Of a stretch of DNA of 64,000 bases, positions 8,792-17,738 are shown one piece after another (position 1 is the first letter of the stretch; each line of letters begins with the position of its first letter). Made by a program: the position numbers and the translations under genes. Location: the NCBI GenBank assembly GCA_039815685.1, contig JBCBYV010000020.1, positions 1-64,000 of the forward strand, in the 5' to 3' direction. A model generated the notes under the pieces. The model had not been told where the DNA came from. It saw only the letters and a program-made list of their open reading frames with translations, and searched no databases. Origin of the DNA: Thermohalobaculum sp039815685. Lineage in GTDB: Bacteria > Pseudomonadota > Alphaproteobacteria > Rhodobacterales > Rhodobacteraceae.

Positions 8792-9253
8792 TCAGGTGAG
8801 CTGCAGCTTTGCGACGCCTAGGGGGACGGAGAATTGCTCGCACCAGATCCAGACCTCGGTGTAATCGCCGATATCGAGGCCGGGCTTCAGCGTGTAGGCC
8901 TGCGCTCCGGTATTGGATCTGAGGGCTGCGTGGATCGTCGACTCATCGAACCCGCCATTGCCGAGGGCGACTTTGGGGTCGGGTGCGCCATCGAAGGTGA
9001 AGTCATCCTCGAGCTGGATGATCACGTTGCCGTTCGAGAACACGATGCTGGCGTGGCCGGTCGTGACGTGCTTCGAGCGTCCCTCGAAGGTGCCGCGGGC
9101 GGTCACCCGGGCATCGGAGGCGATCTGCGGCTCGGCGGCAGGCGCCGCGGCCTGTTGGCTGCCGCCCCCGCCAGCGCAGGCGGCGAGCGGTGCGGTGGCG
9201 CCGAGCGCGAGTAGGCCGAGGGTGCGGCGGCGGCTGAGGACGAGGTCGGTCAT
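8792..9253 (-). CDS. DM13-domain lipoprotein, Tat-type signal
   Basis: A 153-residue exported protein. The N-terminus has twin arginines (SRRRTLGLLALGATAPLAAC) ending in a lipobox-like LAAC-A, suggesting a Tat-exported lipoprotein. Residues about 45-153 match the DM13 (electron-transfer DM13) fold: a GTFEGRSKHVTTG start, then LEDDFTFDGAPDPKVAL, and DYTEVWIWCEQFSVPLGVAKL at the end with the conserved cysteine in IWC-FSV. DM13 domains are proposed redox or metal-interacting modules of the cell surface; the function here is unknown. The gene converges with the ABM gene across repeat copy B and is divergent from the gene at 9427. Confidence 0.8.
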   Translation of the reverse strand: MTDLVLSRRRTLGLLALGATAPLAACAGGGGSQQAAAPAAEPQIASDARVTARGTFEGRSKHVTTGHASIVFSNGNVIIQLEDDFTFDGAPDPKVALGNGGFDESTIHAALRSNTGAQAYTLKPGLDIGDYTEVWIWCEQFSVPLGVAKLQLT

Positions 9254-9426
9254 TGGGTCTCCTTCCAGGGCGTTCAGGCGGGCAGTGATGGGAGACGGTG
9301 ATATGTCGCGGCGCGTTCCGCTAGGGTCGATGTCAGCGGTCTCACGGGTTAGTGCGCAGTCGTCGGACCGCGTGACCGCCGCGTGATCGCGAACGCTGGC
9401 GTGGGACTTGGCTGTCGGAGACTGTA

Positions 9427-10023
9427 ATGGCGCGCTTTGCGATCATCGGCTGGGGATCGCTGATCTGGGACATGGATGGGCTCGACCGGCATGTCGACGG
9501 CGCCTGGCGGATGGGCGCGGGCCCCGTCCTGCCGCTCGAGTTTTCGCGCGTCAGCGCCAAGCGGCTCGGCGGCCTCGCGGTCTGCATCGATCCCGATCAC
9601 GGCGCGCGTTGCCCGACCCATGCGATCACCTCGGTGCGCGGCGCTATTGATGCCGTGATCGATGACCTTGCGACGCGGGAGCGCACGGCTCCGGAGCGCA
9701 TCGGTGTGGCCATGGCGGATGACGGTGCTCTCCGCAGTCGGTTGCCTGGAATTGCGGAGGCGGTCGCGGGCTGGTGCCGGATCGGCGGTTGGGACGGTGC
9801 CGTCTGGACGGATCTCGACGCCAATTTCGCCGACGAGAAGGGCGAGCCCTTCTCGATCCCCGCAGCAGAGCGCCATCTCGCGGGTCTCAGTGGCGCCAGC
9901 CATGTGGAGGCGGTGCGCTATATCGAGGAGGCGCCCCGGGCGACCGACACGCCGCTCCGGCGGCACCTCGCGCGTCAATCGTGGTGGCGAGCCGCTGCTG
10001 CAGCCCTCCCGCCCGAGGCGTAA
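9427..10023 (+). CDS. conserved-looking hypothetical, possible gamma-glutamylcyclotransferase-like fold
   Basis: A 198-residue soluble protein I do not firmly recognise. It opens with FAIIGWGSLIWD, a beta strand followed by a G-x-GSL turn, similar to the YGSL/YGSN phosphate-type loop at the start of gamma-glutamylcyclotransferase-like proteins. A matching catalytic glutamate is not evident, so the resemblance may be only structural. The coding pattern (GC-rich third positions) is good throughout. No signal peptide or membrane helix. It is divergent from the DM13 lipoprotein and convergent with the LysE exporter, 34 bases from its stop. Confidence 0.65.
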   Translation: MARFAIIGWGSLIWDMDGLDRHVDGAWRMGAGPVLPLEFSRVSAKRLGGLAVCIDPDHGARCPTHAITSVRGAIDAVIDDLATRERTAPERIGVAMADDGALRSRLPGIAEAVAGWCRIGGWDGAVWTDLDANFADEKGEPFSIPAAERHLAGLSGASHVEAVRYIEEAPRATDTPLRRHLARQSWWRAAAAALPPEA

Positions 10024-10057
10024 GGCTGCCACGGCCGATGGGAGGATCCGTCGCCCA

Positions 10058-10681
10058 TCAGGCGTCGAACACGAGCCAGAGCGCGGAGAGCGCGACGAGG
10101 AGCCCCATCGCCGCGTTGAAGAGGCGGAGGCGGAGGCCTGTGCCGAGAACCCTGCCGATGGCGGCGCCGGAAGCGGTCCAGGCCTGGCTCGAACTCAGCC
10201 CCGCCGCCATGAAGATCACGGCGACGATCAGGGCCTCGCGCACCGGCGCGATGCCGGAAACGTAGGTCGCGGCCACGCCGATCGACATCACCCAGGCCTT
10301 GGGGTTCACCCATTGAAATGCCGCGGCTTCGATGAAGTTGAGCGGACGACCCCGCCGCTCTGTGTCACCACCCTGGGCCGGCGCGGGTGCGGCCGCGGTG
10401 CCGATCCGCCAGGCCAGCCAGAGCATTACGCCCGCGCCGAGCCAGGCGAGGCCGAGGCGAAAGGCGGGCGCGGCCTCGAACACCTCGCCGAGGCCGAGGG
10501 CGACCGCGAACACCATAACCGGAAAGCCGAGGGCCACGCCCATCGCGTGCGGCAAGGTCCGCCGCCAGCCATGCGTCGCCCCGGACGCGGCCAGCATCAC
10601 GTTGTTCGGCCCGGGCGTCCAAGTGGCCGCGAAAGCGAAGCCGGCGAGCGCAAGGAGATGGTCAACGGTCATGAAGGACAT
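10058..10681 (-). CDS. LysE/RhtB family amino-acid or metabolite exporter
   Basis: Inner-membrane exporter of about 207 residues, the normal size for the LysE family. The hallmark loop WTPGPNNVMLAASGATHGWR after the first helix (about 20-40) is intact, followed by five further hydrophobic segments and FQWVNPKAWVM near 125, also typical. Family members expel amino acids, homoserine lactones or other small metabolites; the substrate is not predictable. I start it at the ATG at 10681 (or 10672), 22 bases after the CCA-enzyme stop. A longer frame upstream would overlap that gene and lacks homology. It is probably last in the Nudix-CCA-LysE unit. Confidence 0.88.
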   Translation of the reverse strand: MSFMTVDHLLALAGFAFAATWTPGPNNVMLAASGATHGWRRTLPHAMGVALGFPVMVFAVALGLGEVFEAAPAFRLGLAWLGAGVMLWLAWRIGTAAAPAPAQGGDTERRGRPLNFIEAAAFQWVNPKAWVMSIGVAATYVSGIAPVREALIVAVIFMAAGLSSSQAWTASGAAIGRVLGTGLRLRLFNAAMGLLVALSALWLVFDA

Positions 10682-10703
10682 CTCGGCGACGCTCCGAAAA
10701 TAG

Positions 10704-11984
10704 TCAGCCTTTATGACCAACCTTGGCGAGACCATGCGAGAGGAGGGCGGCCTTGTCCAGCGTGAAGCCGCTCGCGATGAAGGCTTCCTCAGCAGCCGCC
10801 AGCGCCTCCCCGATATCGGGCCCAGGAGAGAGGCCAGCAGCAGTGAGATCCGCGGCGCGCAGAGAAAGCCGAGCCGAGGCGCCCCGCTCGATGGCGGCAG
10901 CGACACTGCCAGGACCGACCGCCAAGGCTGGCGGATCGGCGCGCCAGCCCGCATGCGCCTCGCCGATCAGCATCGCGGCCCAGGCCGCCGCCGCCCCATG
11001 GCGATAGGCGGCGGCACCCGCATCCTCGCCTGCCGCAAGCGTGTCACGGGCAGCGGCGATCGCCCCCAGCGCGCGTCCTTCGGCCTTCGAGAGACGCAGC
11101 ACCTCGACGGTATCTGCAACGGACGCATCCCCCGGCCCGGCGACCGGCATGACAGCGGCGAGCCGAGTGCGCCAGTCGGCCGGACGGCCCGCCAGCCGCT
11201 CGAGATGCACAAGCGGCGCGAGCGGCACAGCACTCGCCCCCGGCAGGCATCGGGCCAGAATGCCGGCGGCCTCCATCGCGGCCATCGCCGGCGCCGGGTC
11301 GGCTGCCGCGAGGAGACGACGGAACTCGTGGCCCACGCGCTCCCGCGCAAGCGTCGCCATACCCTCCGCCTCGGCCGCGCAGGCGGCGATCCCGTCCGCA
11401 TCCATCCCACCTTCGGGATCCGCATACCAGGCGTGGAAGCGGAAGAAGCGGAGGATCCGCAGATAGTCTTCCCGGATGCGCTCTGCCGCGTCCCCGATGA
11501 AACGGAGCCGCCGGGCGTCGAGGTCCGGCAGGCCCCCGAGCGGGTCGATCACCTGGCCGGCCGCATCCGCATAGAGCGCGTTCATCGTGAAGTCGCGGCG
11601 GGCGGCATCGGCGGCGAGCCCCTGGCCGAGGGCGACCGTCGCCCGCCGGCCATCGGTCTCGAGATCCGCGCGGAAGGTCGTGACCTCGAAACCCGTCCCT
11701 TCCGACACCACGGTGATCGTCCCGTGATCGAGCCCAGTCGGCACGCATTTCAGACCAACTGCGATGACGCGTGCCTGTACCTCCTCCGGCAGGAGAGGGG
11801 TGGCGAGGTCGATATCGCCGGGCGGGGTGTCGAGCAGCGCGTTCCGTACGGCGCCGCCGACGAGGAAGGCGGCCTCTCCACTGCCAAGCGCCTCCAATAC
11901 GGCGCGCAGTCCCGGCGTCTCCAGCACATCGGCGGGCAGGCGCCGGTCGGTGAGCCAGCCGGGCTCGATCACCCCGCCGCTCAT
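10704..11984 (-). CDS. CCA tRNA nucleotidyltransferase / poly(A) polymerase family
   Basis: Class II nucleotidyltransferase that adds or repairs the 3' CCA of tRNA. The 426-residue product has FLVGGAVRNALL followed by GDIDLAT (the G-G...D-x-D catalytic site, about 38-58), then DFTMNALYAD (about 130) and RILRFFRFHAWY (about 175). These are the conserved head and neck motifs. The C-terminal half is Ala-rich and variable, as in alphaproteobacterial forms. The ATG at 11984 overlaps the Nudix stop as ATGA, so the two are translationally coupled; upstream in-frame codons lie inside the Nudix gene and are not part of the protein. Confidence 0.93.
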   Translation of the reverse strand: MSGGVIEPGWLTDRRLPADVLETPGLRAVLEALGSGEAAFLVGGAVRNALLDTPPGDIDLATPLLPEEVQARVIAVGLKCVPTGLDHGTITVVSEGTGFEVTTFRADLETDGRRATVALGQGLAADAARRDFTMNALYADAAGQVIDPLGGLPDLDARRLRFIGDAAERIREDYLRILRFFRFHAWYADPEGGMDADGIAACAAEAEGMATLARERVGHEFRRLLAAADPAPAMAAMEAAGILARCLPGASAVPLAPLVHLERLAGRPADWRTRLAAVMPVAGPGDASVADTVEVLRLSKAEGRALGAIAAARDTLAAGEDAGAAAYRHGAAAAWAAMLIGEAHAGWRADPPALAVGPGSVAAAIERGASARLSLRAADLTAAGLSPGPDIGEALAAAEEAFIASGFTLDKAALLSHGLAKVGHKG

Positions 11985-12655
11985 ACGCCGCCCGTGCTTG
12001 TCGCGCCCTGGCTCATCTCCTCCGTCGACCCGGGCAGCCGACCGAGCCTCTCCAGCCGGTCCGAGAGCCCCTTCAGCATACCGGCAGTCGCGCCCCAGAT
12101 GTAATACTCGCCCCACGGCATGGCGTAGAAGAAGCGCCGCCTGCCCTGCCACTCCCGGTGATGCTGCACCCGGTTGGCGGGGTTCATCAGAAAGTCGAGC
12201 GGGCACTCGAAGATCTCGTCGACCTCACCCGGCTCCGGCACACCGCGCCAGTCCGGTGCGACAAGCCCGACGAAGGGCGAGACCCGGAACGCGGTGGAGG
12301 TGAGATAGGGGTCAAGCTCCCCAAGAAGGCGCACGGCGCCGCGGCCGAGCGCGATCTCCTCCTCAGCCTCGCGCAGCGCAGCATCGAGCGGCGTCGCGTC
12401 CCCGTCATCTACCTTGCCGCCCGGAAAACTGATCTGCCCCGCATGGTGCTTGAGGTGGCGCGAGCGCACGGTGAGGATGACGCGCAGGCCATCCCGCCGC
12501 GCGACCAGCGGGCAGAGCACCGCCGCCGGGCGCTCCCGCACCGAGCCGGCAGCCGGCCGGAACTCTGGCGCCAGATCGAAATCGGATCGCGCCCCCAGCG
12601 GTGGCAGGGCGAGCGCTTCTTCGATATCGCTGAGGCGGAGGACCATGCGGGTCAT
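11981..12655 (-). CDS. Nudix hydrolase, CoA pyrophosphatase type (NudL-like)
   Basis: A 224-residue Nudix enzyme likely to cleave coenzyme A or acyl-CoA into phosphopantetheine and 3',5'-ADP. The CoA-specific signature VRSRHLKHHAGQISFPGG runs directly into the Nudix box, GGKVDDGDATPLDAALREAE followed by EEI (about 73-97). The E residues of the RE-x-x-EE core that bind metal are present. Start chosen at the ATG at 12655; a second ATG 9 bases on is possible. It is first in the Nudix-CCA-LysE unit and divergent from the K+ channel gene, with only 65 bases between the two starts. Confidence 0.92.
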   Translation of the reverse strand: MTRMVLRLSDIEEALALPPLGARSDFDLAPEFRPAAGSVRERPAAVLCPLVARRDGLRVILTVRSRHLKHHAGQISFPGGKVDDGDATPLDAALREAEEEIALGRGAVRLLGELDPYLTSTAFRVSPFVGLVAPDWRGVPEPGEVDEIFECPLDFLMNPANRVQHHREWQGRRRFFYAMPWGEYYIWGATAGMLKGLSDRLERLGRLPGSTEEMSQGATSTGGV

Positions 12656-12720
12656 GTGACCCGCCGGGCGGGCGGGTGCAAGGCTCGCCTTCGTGGAGCA
12701 GGCTGCCGAGGAGGGGCCGC

Positions 12721-13626
12721 GTGCAGCAGACGACGGACCGCAGCAGCGACGAAAACGCTCGCGCCACGCAGAGCACACCCCCCATCGCTCCCTGGCGTAG
12801 CGCCCTGGCCGAGGCGCTCGCCGGCCGCGACCCCGTGCTCGGTGCGGCGATCCCGCGCCTGATTGCAGGCTTCATCCTGCTGACGGCGGGCGCGGTGGCG
12901 CTCGAGACGGTGCAGGGTCTGCCAAGAAGCCTGCTCGTCATCCTTGGCGTCTTCGAGGTCATCGCGGTCGCGGTCTTCCTGACGGAATACGTCCTCCGCC
13001 TGATCGCGGCGGAACGACCGATGCGATACGCGCTCAGCTTCTGGGGGATCGTCGATCTCCTCTCCTTCCTGCCCACGCTCTTCGCGCTCGGCTTCGATCT
13101 CCTCGGCCTCCGCGCCCTGCGCCTCCTGCGCCTCCTCCGGCTCCTGAAGCTCGTGAGGCGGGAGGCGGAGATCATGCGCCTCTGGAAGACTCTCGCGCAT
13201 GTGCGGGACGAGCTTGTCGCGGTCCTCGTGGCCGCGATGATCACGCTCTATCTGGCGTCGGCCGGCATCTACTTCTTCGAGCACCGCGTGCAGCCCGAGG
13301 CGTTCAGCTCCATCCCGGCGGCCATGTGGTGGGCGATCGCAACGCTCACGACCGTGGGCTACGGCGACGTCGTGCCGGTGACGACAGGCGGGCGCATCTT
13401 CACCGGGTTCGTCATGCTGATCGGTATCGGGATCATTTCCGTCCCCACCGCCCTCATCGCCAGTGCGATGATGGCCGCGCGGCGCAAGGGCGAGACCTCC
13501 CGCGCGATCGCCGACCGCATCTCCGGCCCGATCGCGGAGCGCGTGGCGCTTATAGTGGAGGAGGAACTCGACCGTCAGCGCAAGGAGGGTGCGGAAGACG
13601 CCCCGCCGTCAGATCCCCGAAAATAG
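12721..13626 (+). CDS. voltage-gated-type potassium channel (6TM, Kv-like)
   Basis: Inner-membrane ion channel of about 301 residues. Helices S1-S4 occupy about 40-150. S4 is the repeat RALRLLRLLRLLKLVRR with Arg/Lys at every third position (about 131-147), the voltage-sensor pattern. The pore helix and selectivity filter TTVGYGD (about 210-216) identify K+ selectivity, and S6 follows. A charged cytoplasmic tail of about 60 residues (coiled-coil-like, Glu/Arg-rich) ends the protein. I chose the GTG at 12721 because GAGGAGGGG lies just upstream; a longer start at 12676 is possible. It is divergent from the Nudix gene and convergent with the DUF1285 gene. Confidence 0.92.
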   Translation: MQQTTDRSSDENARATQSTPPIAPWRSALAEALAGRDPVLGAAIPRLIAGFILLTAGAVALETVQGLPRSLLVILGVFEVIAVAVFLTEYVLRLIAAERPMRYALSFWGIVDLLSFLPTLFALGFDLLGLRALRLLRLLRLLKLVRREAEIMRLWKTLAHVRDELVAVLVAAMITLYLASAGIYFFEHRVQPEAFSSIPAAMWWAIATLTTVGYGDVVPVTTGGRIFTGFVMLIGIGIISVPTALIASAMMAARRKGETSRAIADRISGPIAERVALIVEEELDRQRKEGAEDAPPSDPRK

Positions 13627-13693
13627 CGCCTGCGCGGCCCGGCCACGACCTCGCGGTCTCACAGCGACGACTCCGCCCTTACGTGGTCATTGG

Positions 13694-14326
13694 TCAGTCC
13701 GGCAATTCGGCCGCCGGGATAACCGGGAAGAACACGCCCTCGCTCCGCAGGCCGAACCAGTCCTCGCCGTCATGCGCCGCTACCTCGCCGATCTCGACCA
13801 GGCGATAGAAGCTCTTGCGGTCGATCAGCGCTTCGAGCCCGCGCCTGACATGGACATAAGGCGACGGCTCGCCGGTCTCCGCATCGCGCACGACGCGGAT
13901 CGGGTTCTCCGGCCCCGCAACCGTCTCGTCGCCCACATTGGTGATGAAGGTCAGCACCTGACCCACCGGCCCCTCGTCGGCACGGAAGTCGACCGCGACG
14001 AATGGTGCGTCATCGACAGTGATCCCGATCTTCTCGACCGGGGTCACAAGGAAGTGTTTGCCGTTCTCGAGCTTCAGGACGCTGGCGAAAAGCTTCACCA
14101 GAGCCTCCCGCCCAATCGGCGTGCCGAGATACCACCACTGCCCGTTCCGCGCGATCCGGATGTCGAGATCGCCGCAATAGGGCGGGTTCCAAAGGTGAAC
14201 GGGCGGCGGACCCTTGGCCTTCTTCGTCGCGGCCGAGACCGCCTTGGCCAGGCTGTCCGCGCGTCCGGGATCGGTGGACACCGCGTCGCCGTCGGCCGAG
14301 GGAGCGCTCTTTGCAGATGAAACCAT
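13694..14326 (-). CDS. DUF1285 family protein
   Basis: A 210-residue cytoplasmic protein of the DUF1285 family, which is common in alpha- and gammaproteobacteria and has no settled function. The family core starts at about residue 42 with PPVHLWNPPYCGDLDIRIAR and GQWWYLGTPIGREALVKLFA, followed by the two-barrel pattern ending in FFPVIPA. The first 40 residues are a disordered Ser/Ala/Lys-rich leader. It is divergent from the MoxR operon, which begins 148 bases away; DUF1285 genes often sit next to moxR in this group, so the arrangement is probably conserved (recollection, not checked). Confidence 0.88.
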   Translation of the reverse strand: MVSSAKSAPSADGDAVSTDPGRADSLAKAVSAATKKAKGPPPVHLWNPPYCGDLDIRIARNGQWWYLGTPIGREALVKLFASVLKLENGKHFLVTPVEKIGITVDDAPFVAVDFRADEGPVGQVLTFITNVGDETVAGPENPIRVVRDAETGEPSPYVHVRRGLEALIDRKSFYRLVEIGEVAAHDGEDWFGLRSEGVFFPVIPAAELPD

Positions 14327-14473
14327 CGGGTCAAGCCTTTGCCTTTCCGCTCATGCCTATACTTTAAGGTAGTTGGGTCGAGAGATCAGCAAGCGCTGAT
14401 TCCGACCTCGAGAGGAATGCCAGGGGCGCGGGCGGGGGGTCTGCTGCCCGGTCTCTGAAAGGGAGCCAGCCGA

Positions 14474-15465
<992 letters not shown>

Positions 15466-15469
<4 letters not shown>

Positions 15470-16176
15470 GAACGCCCTTTCGCACATTGAAGCGAAGGAT
15501 CGCGGCGCTCGCTGGCGTGCTGGCGTGCCTCAGCCTTGGCGTGCCGGTCATCGCAGCGACCGGCGAACAGCCCGGCGGCGGCACGAAAGCCATTGATCGT
15601 CTCGGCACCGTGGGCAGCGCGCTCGATCTCGCCTTCGATCTTTGCATCGCTTTCCGGGGCAAGCCCTCGCAGGCGATCAACCTCGCGCGCGGCATGGGCT
15701 TCGAGCAGATCCAGGATCATGCGTCCTATGCACGGGCAGCCGGTGCGCGGTCGCCTGGCGAGACGCTGAAGATCCCTGAGGAGAACCTCAGCCTCGCCGA
15801 AGGCTACTTCGCGCTTTATTCGCCGTCGGGCACGATTTCGCCTGCCCGAGCGACGCTTGCGATCACGCTCGACAAGCGCGCTGCGACCTGCCTCTTCACC
15901 GCGCAGGTGGACCAGGCACCGCGCAACCTCTCCAGCGTGAGCCGCCTAGGCGACCAGGTGCTGCAGAAGAAGGGTACGCGCTCCACCTGCTTCGGCGGCG
16001 ATGCGGGCCCACCGCTGCGCATCCTCCGCGGCTGGGGTGGCCCCGTGAACCCCCGTGGCTGCGATCAGGAACGATCCCGCGCCGCAGCCCAGTGCTGCTG
16101 GTTCGAACTCAGCTACCGCCCCGAAGGCAGCGGCGCCCACCTCCACACCCTGATTCACCTCGGCGGTAGGCGATGA
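15466..16176 (+). CDS. exported protein of unknown family, embedded in MoxR operon
   Basis: A 236-residue protein with a Sec-type signal (basic start, then IAALAGVLACLSLGVPVIAA, cleavage near residue 36). The mature part contains six or more cysteines, including QCCW near 210, so disulfides are plausible. I recognise no domain. The start is a TTG that overlaps the moxR stop (TTGA), and its own TGA overlaps the next ATG, so it is translationally coupled on both sides and not a chance ORF. The following gene encodes another exported protein of similar size; both place a cysteine shortly after the signal and then an Ala-rich stretch with a Met-Gly pair, a weak resemblance that could mean a distant duplication. 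Confidence 0.7.
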
Positions 16177-16772
16177 AGCTTCCCAGCTCAGCGAATGCCT
16201 CCTGCCTCGCGGCCTGGCTCTTCCTCGCGGTGCCACCAGCCGCGGCGCCGGGCGAGCCTCAGTGGTCCGGAAGCAGCATCGAAGCGATGTCGACGCTTTG
16301 TTTGACCCCAAGCCTGGAACTGGACGCTGTGAGAGAGCAAGCGCACGAGATGGGGCTCAACGTCGCTACATCGGCAGATGCTCGGCTTGCCGATGTGCTG
16401 AGTGCGGTTGATACCGTCGACGAAGCGGTTTTATTCAACCGTATCGGAGCTGGTCCACTGCTTGGTGGTTTGGCGTGGGAGGCACACTACGGCCTCGACC
16501 GGGTTATGCGGGAATGCAGAGTAGTGGGCGAGACGGATGCAGGCAGCGAGCCCACAGTCGCGGAGGTGCTGAGTTATCTCACCGATGCGTATGCAGCGCA
16601 CGCTGAGAATGTCGATGTCTCTCATGACCGACGCTACCTCGAGAGAGGCAGGCTTCTGGCGACCGGAGACGAGGGCCGCAGTGATCTCGAGATCGCTTAT
16701 ATCAGAGAAGGTTCTGCCTACCGATGGTATCTGGAGGCTGGTTGTGGCCCGTGTGGTGAGGTGGAGCGATGA
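16173..16772 (+). CDS. exported protein of unknown family, second in MoxR operon
   Basis: A 199-residue exported protein. A short signal (SCLAAWLFLAVPPAAA) is followed by a mature domain of about 170 residues with no family I recognise; cysteines occur near 43, 115, 191 and 194 (CGPC close to the C-terminus, a thioredoxin-like spacing seen here out of any thioredoxin context). The gene is visibly less GC-rich than its neighbours and uses more A/T-ending codons, which may mean later acquisition. ATGA overlaps at both ends couple it to the exported protein before it and to the DUF58 gene after it. Role unknown; periplasmic partner of the MoxR/Bat machinery is an inference from position. Confidence 0.7.
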   Translation: MKLPSSANASCLAAWLFLAVPPAAAPGEPQWSGSSIEAMSTLCLTPSLELDAVREQAHEMGLNVATSADARLADVLSAVDTVDEAVLFNRIGAGPLLGGLAWEAHYGLDRVMRECRVVGETDAGSEPTVAEVLSYLTDAYAAHAENVDVSHDRRYLERGRLLATGDEGRSDLEIAYIREGSAYRWYLEAGCGPCGEVER

Positions 16773-17692
16773 GCGTCACGGGGCTTTCGCCGGAGCGGGC
16801 TGCCTGGCTGAGGCGGGATAGCGAGCGGATCTCCGGCTCGCTGCCGCCTCTGCTGGTCGAGGCGGAGCGGCTCGTCGCCTCCACCTTCCACGGCGTGCAC
16901 GGGCGCAGGCGCTCGGGCCCGGGCGAGAACTTCTGGCAGTACCGCGCCGCCCAGCCCGGGGACAGCCTCAGCCAGATCGACTGGCGCCGCTCCGCCCGCT
17001 CCGACCGTCTATTCATTCGGGAGATGGAGTGGGAGGCGGCCGAGACGGTCCTCTTCTGGGTCGATCATGCCAAATCCATGCAATTCGCCTCCGAACTTGC
17101 GCGCGAGGCGCGGCAAGGCCGGGTGACCAAGGCGGACCGCGCAGCCCTCCTCGCCCTTTCCCTCGCCGTTCTCCTCAATCGCGGCGGGGAGCGGTTCGGC
17201 CTCATCGGCACCGATGCCGAGCGCCCGCGCACCGGGGAACGCCAGCTCGAGCGCTTCGGCGCGCTCCTTTCCGCCGACCATCCGGCCGAGGGCCCGGATT
17301 TCGGCGCGCCCGCGGATTTCGAGCTCCCCCGTGCCGGCCGTGTCGTCTTCCTCTCGGACTTCATGGGCCCGCGCGATCAGGTGCTGCCCGCGCTCGACAA
17401 GGCCGCTGGCCGCGGGATCGGCGGCGTCTATGTCCAGGTGCTCGACCCGGTCGAGGAAGCCTTCCCGTTTCAGGGTCGCACCCGGTTCGAGAGCGTTGGC
17501 CACGCCATTCGGCACGAGACCGACGAGGCGCGCGCGCTCAAGGAGCGCTATCTCATGCGCCTCGCGGAGCGGCGCGACGATCTGGCACGCGCGGCTCGCC
17601 GCGCAGGCTGGCAGCTTCTCCTGCACCGCACGGACGAGAGTCCGCGCAAGGCGCTCCTCCAGCTCCATGGCTGGCTCGGGGGTGCGCGGTGA
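16769..17692 (+). CDS. DUF58 domain protein (Bat/MoxR partner)
   Basis: A 307-residue cytoplasmic DUF58 protein, the usual partner encoded next to MoxR ATPases. The diagnostic stretch is RAAQPGDSLSQIDWRRSARS (about 60-80) with FIREMEWE after it; the rest resembles a VWA-like fold, with FWVDHAKSM in the place of the first MIDAS strand and VFLSDFMGPRDQVLPAL further on. The MIDAS residues D-x-S-x-S are not fully preserved (DHAKS), as in many DUF58 proteins. Its ATG overlaps the preceding stop and the DUF4159 gene follows after 46 bases. Confidence 0.92.
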   Translation: MSVTGLSPERAAWLRRDSERISGSLPPLLVEAERLVASTFHGVHGRRRSGPGENFWQYRAAQPGDSLSQIDWRRSARSDRLFIREMEWEAAETVLFWVDHAKSMQFASELAREARQGRVTKADRAALLALSLAVLLNRGGERFGLIGTDAERPRTGERQLERFGALLSADHPAEGPDFGAPADFELPRAGRVVFLSDFMGPRDQVLPALDKAAGRGIGGVYVQVLDPVEEAFPFQGRTRFESVGHAIRHETDEARALKERYLMRLAERRDDLARAARRAGWQLLLHRTDESPRKALLQLHGWLGGAR

Positions 17693-17738
17693 TCGAGACT
17701 AGAGGCAAGCGGCAGAGCATGCCGGGAGGTGCTGCGGC

